Below are positions 46,680-57,342 of a DNA stretch of 64,000 nucleotides, piece after piece. Source of the stretch: Silene conica (lineage: Eukaryota > Streptophyta > Magnoliopsida > Caryophyllales > Caryophyllaceae); NCBI GenBank assembly GCA_029255685.2, contig CM055317.2, positions 16,261,501-16,325,500 of the forward strand. Direction: 5' to 3'. Below the pieces are notes generated by a model that did no database searches, was not told the origin of the DNA, and saw only the letters and a list, made by a program, of their open reading frames with translations. A program made the position numbers and the translations under genes. Every line of letters starts with the position of its first letter. Within the stretch, counting starts at the first letter, position 1.

Positions 46680-48064
46680 TGATAAGGGTAAAGTCGTTAC
46701 CCTAAATCAAATTAATCCTAGATTAATACTAAGAAAAGCTAGAGGTAAGTAGGGTATCGTATCCACAGGGAGGCAGTGGTAAATTTCAGTTTGTTAATAT
46801 TTATATCCGTCTTAAGGTAACAATTGAGTTGTTTTGATTGTTTTTGGATTTTAATCAACTAATTGCACGATAAATAAATAAGGATGTAAACAAGTATTTG
46901 GGAAGATCTAGGGATCAAGTTCACATAGGCAATTATCCAAGGGAATGAGATTTAACTAATTTAATTGGGCAAAATTATTATTTAAGATCATATGTCCAGT
47001 CGGTATTCATATAATCTTTAGATCTAAACCTAACATGCGGTCGCTATAATTAGGTCAGTCTATTCAATTGTTGTGGCCTATCTTAGTCTTAATCTACGGT
47101 CAGATTTAAGACTAATTTGCGAGACTAATTAACTAATCCTGGCCAGTAATTAATTAATCAGATTTAAGACAACAATAGAACAATAATAATAAGCAGTTTA
47201 ACAATTAAAGATCATTAAAGTTTGATTCCCCTTTCTAATCACCTAAATCCCTTTTCACCCTAGACAAATAAATTAGCTACGCATGACTTGGGATCTAACT
47301 ACAGTAATATTGATTGAAATCATAATTAATAAAGCAATGAACTAAGAACGAGAATAATTGAAGAAGAATAATAAAGTAGAGATTTTGATTAAATACCGTA
47401 AATAGAAGAACAAGATCCGTAGGCAATTGCTAAATAATAATCTAGAGGGCTACTAGTAATAATTAGGGTTTTTGAGTAATAAAAAGCGTATCTAACAATA
47501 GGCTACGAAGCCTTTATTTATAGTAAACTACTAAACAATTTATGGAAACTCGGGGTAAATTAAAGCACTCGATCGAGTGTTTGTGGCACTCGATCGAGTG
47601 CTCTCGGCGCGTAATTTCTGCTTTGCGCACTGAATTTCAAACGGTCGCCATTTCTTCGTTACTTGTCCGAATTAAGTGATTTTTGTGGCGTTAGAAATCT
47701 AAGAGGATGAGCTTTTACCTCCAGTTAGAATCACCAGATTATCATTTGTAGAACTCGAGATATGGCTCTTCAAAGTAGGTACAAGTTATATGGAGCTCTT
47801 CTTTGTGCTTGCCTTCGATGATCTCCTTAGCTCTTCCTTCCTAGATCCTCGTGACATGCTACGTGTGTTCCTTCAAGTCGGGTCCGCGGTGCTCCAATCT
47901 ATCTTGTGCTCCATAAATGCATCAATCCTGCATTAAACACCGAAAGACGAAAGTATCGACATTCTAATATAAATAGCATATAAATGACATCATTTAGCAC
48001 AAGAATTATCATCTCAAAACAACTAAAGGGGAGGCATAAAAGTGTATACGAATATGACTCGTCA
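46680..48064 (-). repeat. Ty3 element 5' LTR
   Basis: Pairs with 42262-43679; the two differ by scattered substitutions and a few indels. Carries two CACTCGATCGAGTG palindromes at 47566-47601. Confidence 0.9.
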
Positions 48065-48151
48065 ATAGTTCGGTATATTGCTAGTTAAATTATAGTTTGG
48101 AGTAATTTGAGAAGTACTCGAATAGTTTGGAGTATTCCTGTTAAATAACTC

Positions 48152-48160
48152 TAATTAAGG
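48152..48160. repeat. 9-bp target-site duplication, right (Mutator-like)
   Basis: TAATTAAGG, identical to 40208-40216. Confidence 0.92.
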
Positions 48161-48278
48161 AGGGTCGTTAAGCCATATACTTTGATTTCTCCAATGTAAT
48201 TTAATTGTGAATATTTTGGGTCTTATTAATGAATAGACACAATTGATAAGATGGCAGTGATTTATCATAAATACGGAG

Positions 48279-48372
48279 CACATAATCAATATCCAATTGC
48301 TCAAAAAACATTAACAGTTTCTAGGACCAACGCTTATAGTTATTTCCGTCTAAAGCCTCAAGTTTTGACATA
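48279..48372 (-). pseudogene. Copia gag N-terminal fragment
   Basis: From the ATG at 48372 the minus strand encodes MSKLEALDGNNYKRWS, an in-frame TAG at 48321, then KLLMFFEQLDIDYVL. This is the usual start of Copia Gag (KLEPLDGxNYxRW). It breaks off at the edge of the repeated segment. Confidence 0.8.
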
Positions 48373-48426
48373 TCAAGTATGATTTTCGAAACAACAAACA
48401 TGGTTACAACAAAATAGTTTTCAAAT

Positions 48427-49197
48427 TGTTGGTAAAACGCTGTAACAACAATAACAGAGACCGAAAAAACGAGAGGGAAAGAAGACAGAACCGAAAATCG
48501 TAGCACCGTGGTAGGAGAACACTGCCTTGAAAACTATTTTTCCGGTACGACCGTGGTGGCGATCAGCTAGTGCCGGTAGTTCCCCAAGGTTAACACTACA
48601 GTCTCCACGCAGCTCCGTCCACTCGGAATTGTGAGACTTGGAACGACTTATAGCAATTACCCAGAACGAGAGATGAGAGCACGAGAGATTTTGAGAGAGG
48701 AGTGAATGTAATTGTGTGGTTTTTGTGTTTGCAGAGGCGGGTATATACAGGAGAGAACCAGAGGAACCCTATGAGGAAACCGCCTCCTCGAAAGTAGCAG
48801 TCAAGGGGCTGGAAGTGGGGAGAGAATATCTCACCCACTAATAGTCAGTTGACTGACTGCTTCAGCATAAAAAAAACCCTAGACGATATTAGACTATCTC
48901 ATACAAAAACGAATCCTTGGCCCCAAAAGATAGGCACAGCCCGCCGCAGGCGATTGCCAAATCCCGAATCTCGAATCCGGATCCGGGCCGGGCTGGGCTC
49001 GGGCACGGGCACGGCATGCGCGCGCGTATGCGACCTGAATTAAGCACCTCGCAAAGCCTCTACAAAAGGCTCCCTTGACCCACTAGTGATAGGTGTAATA
49101 ATAGAATGATATATAAACACATACAAACTTCCATAACTCTCCTATGTGGGACAATTGTTAGAAAATAACTCTCCTTATCAAGCCCCTATTTCCAACA
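48427..49197 (-). repeat. Copia LTR shared by two tandem copies
   Basis: Minus-strand start TGTTGGAAATAGGGG directly follows a purine tract (ATTGGGGGAT) at 49198-49207. The proposed end ...CCAACA at 48427 mirrors the start. Length about 771 bp. No standard initiator-Met primer site follows, so the 3' border is less certain than the 5' border. Part of the interior (about 48950-49025) is strikingly GC-rich. Confidence 0.65.
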
Positions 49198-49355
49198 ATC
49201 CCCCAATAGGGGTGCCCGAAAGAAGGAAGAAGAAATTCCTGGGTAAAGGAAGGATTGGATACTTAGGTATCAATATCTTTCGATTTGAATTGACACTTTA
49301 GTGCTATGAGGAAACAACTTACTTACAGCGAGAGAATATCTTGCGATCTGAATTC

Positions 49356-50755
49356 CTAGCTGAGTATAATAAGATTATGAATAGCAGCTAAGGCGACAAG
49401 AATTCTAATGGTCGAAATTTTGGTCACAGGAGAGTAAGTATCAAAATAATCAATACCCTTCTTTTGTGTAAAGCCTCTAACCACAAGTCTAGCCTTGAAC
49501 CTCTCTATTGTACCGTCATGTCTCATTTTCTTTTTAAAGATCCATTTACTCATAATGGGTTTACTACCTTTAGGTAAATCAGTCAATTCTCAAGTCTGAT
49601 TAGACACAATAGAGTCAAGTTCACTTTTAATAGCATATTTCCAAAAATTAGCATCAATGGATCTCATTGCCTCACTATATGTTTTGGGATCATCCTCTAT
49701 TAAAAAAGCTTAAACAAACTCATCACTAGCACAAACAGTGTATCCAACTTCAGACAAACAAGTTGTATCATATTCATCACCAAAGTTTTTTGGGCATCTA
49801 GGTCTTTAACTTCTTCTAGGTTCAACAGAAAAATCCATAGAAGTGCAAGCACTAGCATGTGAAGACAAATTAGATGCAACAGATAAACTAGGAGATAGGA
49901 CAACAGTTTTCTGAAAAGGAAAAACATGCTAAAAAAATTCAGCATCTCTAGCCTCAGATATAGAACGATCACTCAAAGACATAAATCTATAGGCAGAGCA
50001 ATTTTGAGCATAACCTATAAACACACAATCATAGGTCATAAGTCCAACGGTAGGTCTCCTAAAATCAGGTAAACTCACTTTAGCCAAACAACCCCAAACC
50101 CTAAGGAAGCTCAGGTTATGAGGGTAGCCCTTCCAAATCTCGTAGGGTGTCTTGTCAATTTTCTTATGACGTACACGGTTAAGAATGTGACAAGTAGAAA
50201 GTACAGCTTCCCTCCACGTATCGTCAGATAGGCCAGAACTTAAAAGCATAGCATTCATCATCTCCTTTAAAGTTCTATTTTTACGTTCATCTACTCCATT
50301 CGATTAAGGTAAGTATGGTGGACTCTTTTCATGAATTAAACCATTTTTCTCACAAAAATCGATCAAATAATTAGAGCCATACTCACCTCCTCGATCGGAC
50401 CTTACTCTTTTAATTTTCCTGTCAAGTTGGTTCTCGACTTCATTTTTAAAGTTTATAAAAGATTGTTCTGCTTCATCTTTGGTCTTAAGCAAATATACAC
50501 GAGTGTATCTTGAACAGTCATCTATAAACGTGATATAATAATTCTTACCACCTCTACTTGCAAAATTTGTGAAGTTAGCTAGGTCGGTGTGAATTAACTC
50601 AAGAAGACTCGTCGTCCTAGTAGTCACAGGTTTACTAGGTTTCTTTGTAAACTTGGCCTCAACACAGCTAGCACATTTAGAAAATTCTTGACTTGTCAAA
50701 CTTGGAATTAAACTCATAGTTCTAAGTTTTTTTAATATAATTCACATTCACATGA
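49356..50755 (-). pseudogene. Copia pol fragment: integrase and start of RT
   Basis: Minus strand, in order: GHVNVNYIKKL (GAG-pre-integrase), a zinc-binding CASCVEAKF, integrase core with ELIHTDL, FIDDCSRYT and RSDRGGEYG, then SNGVDERKNRTLKEMM with the catalytic Glu. Next come the integrase C-terminal region (WKGYPHNLSFLRVWGCLA) and the RT start ([29 protein letters not shown]). Stops and at least one out-of-frame patch near 49700-49970 interrupt it; one TAA at 50304 stands where PQSNG is usual. The rest of RT and RNase H are missing between 49356 and the LTR. Confidence 0.9.
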
Positions 50756-50781
50756 CCTACTTTCTCTCGTGCATGTCTACT

Positions 50782-51290
50782 TAGGGTTGTTAATGAGCCG
50801 AGTCGAACCCGAGCTTGATCTTACTCGGATTATGCTCGATTATTAAAACTCGAGGTCGAACCGATCTCGAGTTTACCCGAGCTTGATAAAAATGTGCTTG
50901 TTACAAAGCTTGCGAGCTTTAACTCGAGCTTCAGCCCAAATCGATCCTATATAAAATTGTTTAGTTTTTTTTATTTTTTTCTTCCGATATTTTAACTAAC
51001 AAGGTTTAATGGTTTTATGTAAAAAATATTTAGCAAATCAAAAAGATATTTGACATGTATGATACAAAGATATAATAATGATAAAATATTTTTATAAAAT
51101 ATGATTAATATCTTACATAATCTCAAATGTTCGAGACGTTCGCGAGCTTTTCAAGTCGAGCCAACGTTTGCTCGGCTTGAATCGTTAGGCTCTCGAGCCG
51201 AGCCCGAACTCGAGTTGAGTTTAGGCGAGCCAAGCTTTAACCGGCCGATCTCAAGTTGCTCGCAAGTTGTCTCGTCTCATTAACAGCCTA
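50782..51290. mobile_element. hAT-type MITE, right copy
   Basis: Same element and same flanking 8-mers (TGTCTACT 50774-50781, TGTCCACT 51291-51298) as 39602-40117, so the insertion predates the tandem duplication. Confidence 0.88.
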
Positions 51291-51478
51291 TGTCCACTAT
51301 TCCAAGTAAAATCCGAGAAATTCGACCCAAACTGTATTACTTCAAAAATGTAATAAACTAAAGTAGACATTAATTAAGGAGGGTCGTTAAACCATATACT
51401 TTGATTTCTCCAATGTAATTTAATTGTGAATATTTTGGGTATATTAATGAATAGACACAATTGATAAGATGGCAGTAA

Positions 51479-52105
51479 TCTTATCTATATAAATAACAAA
51501 ATATTTAACCCATCTTCATGAATCCATCTCATCAAATTTAGTTTTTTTTTTTAATTTTTCTAAAGTAAATGTGGGCCCCGCAGCAAAAAAAATGAATATA
51601 ATTTCTGAAAAACCGCTATGTTTATGTTGTATACGTAAATAATTACGTTTTATGTTTCGTACGTACGGAGATATTAATGATGTTTCAGAAATCGCAGTAT
51701 TTTAATTAAAATAACATTAATAATAAATTACACCAATTGATAAAAATAAGAAATTTAAATACTAAAATGTAACTACAAATGAACTAAAAAATTATAGAAC
51801 AAAATATTTTAATTCCAAGAAATTAATTTTGGAAAACGTTTTAACATTTTAAAATAACAAACGTCTTAGTTCTATATTAAAAAACGAGTTTTAGTATACT
51901 TACGAGAAGTATAAATTTTTTTGTTCCGATTTTAAATTTATCGTGGTTAGATTTTTTTCATCAAATGACTCAAGTTCATTAGCAAAGTTACAAAAATTAA
52001 TACTAAAATTTTACTCATTTATATCATTTATGTTTTGTTAAAAATATTTATTTACTTTTTTTTTTTAAAGAATACCCGTGTAATTTTACACGGGTTTAAA
52101 ACTAG
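51479..52105 (+). mobile_element. Small Helitron with confirmed empty site
   Basis: Starts TCTTATCTATATAAATA after A and ends CTAG before T. A perfect 10-bp-stem hairpin (ACCCGTGTAA / TTACACGGGT, 52074-52095) lies 6 nt before CTAG. The left sister copy reads GGCAGTGATTTATCATAAA without interruption at 48254-48272, showing that the element inserted between A and T with no duplication. No coding capacity. Confidence 0.95.
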
Positions 52106-52123
52106 TTTATCATAAACACGGAG

Positions 52124-52457
52124 TACTCTCTAACTAAAGTAAGAAAATGTAACGTAACGGCTTAATTCGACTTGAAAATAATGTTCAAATAACATTATAG
52201 ATACGACAAAATTGACGTGAAATAGCAATGACCCAAACATGCCCGAATGTTATACCTTGGGCCTTATTGCACAGTGAGCAATAGATCCACATTTTAGAAT
52301 GTGTTAGGCTCAAAGCTTGAAATTGAAAGAATACTATGGCGTTCAGCTGTTAGTGCAATGGGCCAATAATCAATAATGCACTTAATCAAATTGCTTGCCA
52401 AACAATAATCCCCGGGTTTATAACTACTATCCTCCACTTTTAGCTTAATTTCAAATT
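52124..52457. other. Spacer, no gene seen
   Basis: Nothing recognisable between the end of the Copia-derived block and the LINE tail. Confidence 0.45.
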
Positions 52458-52940
52458 TTTTTTTTTTTTTTGGGTAACATATATTAAATCAACCTCCCCC
52501 ATATTAATGACCGGAGAGCGGGATTACATCATCGAACAACAGTTCCTCCTCCGCGCTCTGACACAACCGCGCCACAAAGTGAGCAACCGTGTCCTCCCCA
52601 CGCTTTACATGAGAAATACTACAAGAATTAAAAGACAACAAATCACGACTAATGTCCTCGATACATAAACCGAAACTATTTCTATAGCAAGACTTATACC
52701 GGATAGCCTGGACCACCACGCTCGCGTCCGTCTCGACAATCACACGATCAAACCCCAGCCTTCGGGCAGATTCCATTCCTACCATTATTGCCTTAGCCTC
52801 CGCAATGTCAACCGACCATCTCGCCCTACATCTTCTGCTCGCAACAAATAACACCTTCCCAGTCGAGTCGCGTCCCACCGCACCCAAACCAATCTCCTCC
52901 TCATTAAAGACCGCTGCATCCGTATTAATCTTAATAACTC
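52458..52940 (-). mobile_element. 5'-truncated LINE tail (RNase H domain)
   Basis: Minus strand: about 140 codons of RNase H starting INTDAAVFNEEE, then GLGAVGRDSTGKV, DIAEAKAIMVGMESAR, ETDASVVVQAI and a TAA near 52504, followed by a short 3' UTR and poly(A) (T run 52458-52472). The arrangement is that of a copy truncated during target-primed reverse transcription. It is not derived from either of the two large LINEs, whose RNase H sequences differ. Confidence 0.88.
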
Positions 52941-53024
52941 AATTTTTTTTAACTCACTTAAGTTTAAGTCTTCTTATTTTAGACTTATTTATCTCAAAAT
53001 GTTTCGATCCGATTCAACTTCATC

Positions 53025-53572
53025 TAGGGATGTCAATGGATTGGGTTCGGGTCGGGTGAAGCCTCATCCGTCATCCATCCGTCCCTTTAAAATCTCATCC
53101 AACCCGTCGGTCATCCGTAAAACATATCATCCGTCGTCCGTCCATCCATCATCCATGAATGAAACGGGTGGATCGGGTGATAAACGGGTGTTGTGTACTT
53201 ATATGTTTCAAGTTATAAAAAGTGAAGATTTTTTATTCTATACAAAAATAATGTTGGATAATTATTTTAATTGAACTTTTTAATGGGTAGTTTCACAAAA
53301 AAAAAAAATTTGAGTAGAAATATTTTAAAATTTGAATATTTTATATGAATTATATCTTAATAATGTATCATATTGTTAAAAAAATAAATAAAAAGTAATT
53401 AAAACGGGTGATGGATGGATGGCGGGTGAAATTTCTTCATCCAATCTATCCGTCATCCGTCATCCGTTTCATCCGTCATCCATCCATCATCCATTTAAGT
53501 CGGGTTGTCATCCGTCTTTTAAAATTGGGTGGATCGTTTTTTAATCGGGTGCGGGTGAAATTGACATCCCTA
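53025..53572. mobile_element. hAT-type MITE rich in CATCCGTC
   Basis: Ends TAGGGATGTCAATGG and, inverted, TAGGGATGTCAATTT. Flanking 8-mers ACTTCATC (53017-53024) and CCTTCATC (53573-53580) differ by one base. The end-proximal parts carry CATCCGTCATCCGT repeats around an AT-rich centre. The short frames 52999-53274 and 53408-53608 are by-products of these repeats. Confidence 0.85.
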
Positions 53573-56235
53573 CCTTCATCCAACCTAAAAGAATTGGGTG
53601 GTAATTGACATTGTCATGTATCAGCATCAAATGACTTTATTAATAATGGCTCAAATGAAAGGCTCCTTAAATAAATATTGGTTAATATAGTGATATGGAG
53701 TATATTTTTTCAATTTAATACTCTGTAGCTTGATTTGTTATGATAGTTAAAAATGGTTGTGATCAATTGATCATAATATATGGTCTTATGCGTGAGAAAT
53801 TTACCAAGGAGACTCGGTTAATTTAACTCCTTAATACAACTTTAATGATAAAATATTGAAATACTATTGGATTCAAAATTTCTTATAATTATCGTTATTA
53901 AAACCTTACCGATTCAACCCAAACAGACTCGAAATCGTATACCACTATTAATTCACAGCAATAATCCCAACTATGAACGATCTTCTCATATTAATTCATA
54001 CTATATTTTAACTTGGAATAATCTTAATTATTGGCCTTATCTTCTCAAAATAGAAAACGATACAAATTAACTTGTTTTTTGTAACGAAAAATATATATAA
54101 TAATAACTATTCAATTTACTCTTTTCAAAATGATCACTCTCTCATATATTTTTGCCCATCATTTAATACAAATGAGATTTTTTAACTGGCCTTAGACTAT
54201 TTTGAGCAGAAAATTTGATAGTTGGGTTTATTCTGAGTTAAAATGTAGTATGTATTAATATCAGAATATCGTTCATAGTTGGCATTATTGTTGTGAATTA
54301 CTCGTAATTCATTATATAATACGTAGTATCTCATACACAAGATTCCAACAAGACGGGTAAGAATGGCGGGTAGTGGTAGCGGCATATGATCAACTTTTAA
54401 GACATTAACTTGATAGCATGATAGATTTATAAAAAGGGTTGTTTCATTAAGTATTGAATATAAAGAGCGGTATTTATACGAATATTGCATTTATGCCCTA
54501 CACTAATATGTGTCGTTAATATGTAAACAAATTATATGAAGAAGATATACAAAGTAACATAGATTAGATTAACTATAACTAAAAAATAATAAAAATAACT
54601 AGAGATAATTACTATAAATATTCATGTAAGATATGGTACAAGCATTATCTTTGCGACCCCTAGGGCATGTGATATCATATGGGTATGGGGGTGAATGTGG
54701 TGAATTGGTGATTGTTCTTGAAAACAAAATAAAGCATCACGAGTTTGAGGACGATGATGAGAGCGTAACATGAACAGTAGTACGATTTCACGCCGTCACT
54801 CAATCAGTTTATTTTGTCGGTACACAACGTACACCTTACGTTCATAATATCGTATTATTCGGAAACATTCAAACATTTACTCCTATATTACGCCTACTGC
54901 CTTTTGCCGTTTTATTTCACTTTTGCAAAACCAAAATGGTGAATATCGGTCTAAGATTGAACTTAGACAAAAGATCAAAAATTTGGTACGTCGAATACCC
55001 GATGACCGGATTATAACTTTCAATGTTGTTGAGTTTATCGGGAGGGGAGGTGAATTAAGTACAATTTCTGAAATTAAAACGAAAATAGCGTTCACGATGG
55101 ATATTGAAGCAGTGTACAGGTTAATTGAACCGTCACGATGTCGGTTCAAACAATTGAAATTGTGATGGACTGTTCTGATTGCTTGCGTGAAAAGAATTTT
55201 ATGAACGGAAATGAAAATAAAACAAATAAAAAGAAAGAAGGCACGAGACACAAGATTTTTAAGTGGTTCGACTTACTCTCTAAAGGTCTACGTCCACTCT
55301 CTCTTATTAAAAATCTCCTTATAACCAAACCCGATTACAAAGAAATATCCCCACGATTAACCCGATCGTGCAGCTCTAGTACAACCCGTACTCCAATGAA
55401 AGTTTTATTTAAAAACCGAAAATTACAATTTAAATGTCTTTTTATGTGATTCAATCAATTTGAACAATAGAAAACAATTAATTGTCACTATAAATATAAG
55501 AACTTGTATTCTCAAAAACAATCTTAAACTCACGGCTAGAAAAAATATTTTGCAAAACTAGGTTTTGTAAAATGTACTCAACTCAGACCTTGAAAAACTT
55601 AGAGAAGCTTTTAAAATTGATTTAAATTTTTGCTCAAAAGCTTTCTCTGATTTTCTCAATTCAAAAAACGTACGTCTAAAGCAATTGATACTCTTCTTAA
55701 ATATGATGAGTTGACCAAGGTGTTTCAGCACAAGTCAACCACTTAAAATTGGGAACCATATTTTCGTGAGAAGCATTTGCCAAATGTTAAGCAAATTAAA
55801 TCTTTTTCAAACAAATCCTAACCAAACTAGAAGATGATTTGACACAATTTAAGAAGCGTCAAAAAGATATTTTACTAGAAACGATATTTCAAAAATTTTA
55901 TACTAGTGAAAATATTTAGCCGTGATTTATGAGATTAAATGATATAGTGGACTAGTGGTTGTGAGTCTTATATCCCTACATAATTACTAGATACGGACCG
56001 AGACAAATCCTCGTGCTATATCCAATTTCCGAGCAAGCTAAAAGTCTTTGTTAACCTGTCAAAACACGTCTAGCAAAAACATTAATTACGAGGGGACAGA
56101 AAGTAAGAGGACTTGTCATCATCAACAAAATAAGTCCAACAAATGTTGACCGTACAAATTCGAAATATTTAATTTGATTTGGCCTAGTTTTGGAACCAAA
56201 TAGTTCTAATATATTTTCATCACTATCATCATATA
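53573..56235. other. AT-rich DNA, no gene I can name
   Basis: Contains an inverted repeat (53945-54310). The overlapping frames at 54883-55449 on both strands lack a known domain; the + strand one at 54923 begins at TTG with no nearby ATG. I do not call a gene. Confidence 0.45.
53945..54310. repeat. Large imperfect inverted repeat
   Basis: The left arm at about 53950-54050 (AATTCACAGCAATAATCCCA, AACTATGAACGAT, TTCATACTATATTTTAAC, TCAAAATAG) is mirrored by the right arm at about 54190-54300. The centre lies near 54120. The AACTATGAACGATNTTCT block is nearly identical between arms. Element class not determined. Confidence 0.75.
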
Positions 56236-57342
56236 TCTTACTATTGCAATAGCCAAAGTGCTGACTTGGCATCACAGAAAAGTTCCTTAGTCTGATGTGG
56301 CACGATTTCAGAGCTACTGCAAAATTTCCAAAAATAAATTTAAAAAAATGAAAATTTAAAAAAACCCGTGATCTTTCAGTTATTATGGAGATCTTTGAGT
56401 TATTATGGATGGATTATGGATTGCAATTAATTCCAAAAAAAGTCAAATAACCGTAAAGAATAATTTCAAAACCGTCAAGAATAATTTTCATTCCATAATA
56501 TCTGCAATAGGCGAAAATCATGAAATAATTTCCTAAAATAAATGCCAACTCTAAGCAAATATTCTAAAAATAGAAATATTATGGAATAATATTTTAAGAG
56601 GAGTAAGCAGCCTAAATCCCAGCAACACTGATCTTTCAGTTATTATGGATTCAAATTCATTCCAAAAAAAATTAAAAAACCGTGAAGAATAATTTTAAAA
56701 CCGTCATGAATAATTTTCATTACATAATATTTGCAAAAGGCGAATATTGAAATAATTTCCTAAACTAAATACTAACTATAAACAATTTTTAAATAGAAAT
56801 ATTATGGAAAGAAATTTTAAAAACTACAACTCTACAAGTATCATATTCCATATATGATTTTATAATTCCAAATCATATTTTGGAATATTATGGAATGAAA
56901 GATTTCGTAAATCAAATTTAAAACACCGTGAAAAATATTGTTTTAAAAATAGAAAATAGAAATATTGTGGAATAAAATTTCAAAAACTGGAAGCATGCTA
57001 AATCCCAGCAACCGTATAATTGTATATATTGGTTACATATTTTAAAAATGGTGCAATGGGTAATTAGAGGTGTACTAATTCTATTGTAAGTATTGATCAT
57101 CTTAATGAACAACTGTATGATACCTCATGTATACCGTCATACCGACATGTGTCATAAATAATTCGAAATTTATTTATACGTATATAATTAATCAGCTTTC
57201 TTTGATATTATTAAATACTATATTCATCTAAAGTTAAAAACAGGGTACCGTAAATAATTAATTTGTTTATCTTTAATATTATTAACTATATTCATCTAAA
57301 ATATAAAAAACAGACCCGTGAATTTCACGGGTTACAACCTAG
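56236..57342 (+). mobile_element. Non-autonomous Helitron
   Basis: Starts TCTTACTATTGCAATAGCC after A, with GCTGACTTGGCA 26 nt inside, similar to GCTGACGTGGCA in the Helitron at 36868-38899. Ends CTAG (57339-57342) before T. A hairpin ACCCGTGAA-T-TTCACGGGT (57314-57332) lies 6 nt upstream. The interior has three degenerate ~230-bp units and no ORF. Confidence 0.8.
56380..57005. repeat. Three degenerate tandem units in the Helitron
   Basis: Blocks containing GATCTTTCAGTTATTATGGA, CCGTGAAGAATAATTTTAAAACC and GAAATATTATGGAA recur at about 56380, 56630 and, more diverged, 56880. Confidence 0.75.

Larger units (their letters stand above)
42262..48064 (-). mobile_element. Non-autonomous Ty3 (Athila/Tat-like) LTR retrotransposon
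   Basis: Direct LTRs 42262-43679 (1418 bp) and 46680-48064 (1385 bp) begin TGATAAGGGTAAAG on the + strand and end TCA. A perfect 5-bp duplication ATAGT flanks the unit (42257-42261, 48065-48069). A primer-binding site matching tRNA-Asp and a purine tract place it on the minus strand. The 3.0-kb interior lacks protease, RT and integrase; only a short ORF is present, itself interrupted by a hAT element. tRNA-Asp priming and repeated TTTGGGGGA tracts after GAGGACA (at 43680, about 45150 and 45350) are typical of the Athila/Tat lineages. Confidence 0.9.
40217..48151. mobile_element. Mutator-like element carrying two nested LTR elements
   Basis: The left arm (GGGTTATTTAATA, resuming at about 41267 as AATACTCCAAACTATT) is mirrored by the right arm 48070-48151 (inverted: GAGTTATTTAACA then AATACTCCAAACTATT). 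A perfect 9-bp duplication TAATTAAGG flanks it. Without the TRIM-like and Ty3 insertions it is about 1.1 kb. The interior (41350-42256) has only short AT-rich or His/Pro-rich frames and no transposase, so it depended on a partner in trans. Confidence 0.88.
39576..52123 (-). mobile_element. Two tandem Copia remnants sharing one LTR, with nested insertions
   Basis: A segment of about 741 bp is present twice in the same orientation: left copy 39576-40216 plus 48152-48278, right copy 50756-51478 plus 52106-52123. Between them, on the minus strand, lie Copia integrase and RT (50755-49356), a PPT and LTR (49197-48427), and a gag start (48372-48279). The right copy runs straight into integrase; the left copy follows straight after gag. 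Both junctions fit one parent element LTR-gag-segment-integrase-RT-LTR, so this looks like a tandem dimer sharing its middle LTR and truncated at both outer ends. Copy-specific insertions (Mutator-like left, Helitron right) came later. Confidence 0.78.

Noticed and set aside
54923-55449. Overlapping frames as a small host gene
   Set aside because: No known domain, no ATG near the start of the first frame, equally long antisense frames, AT-rich codons.
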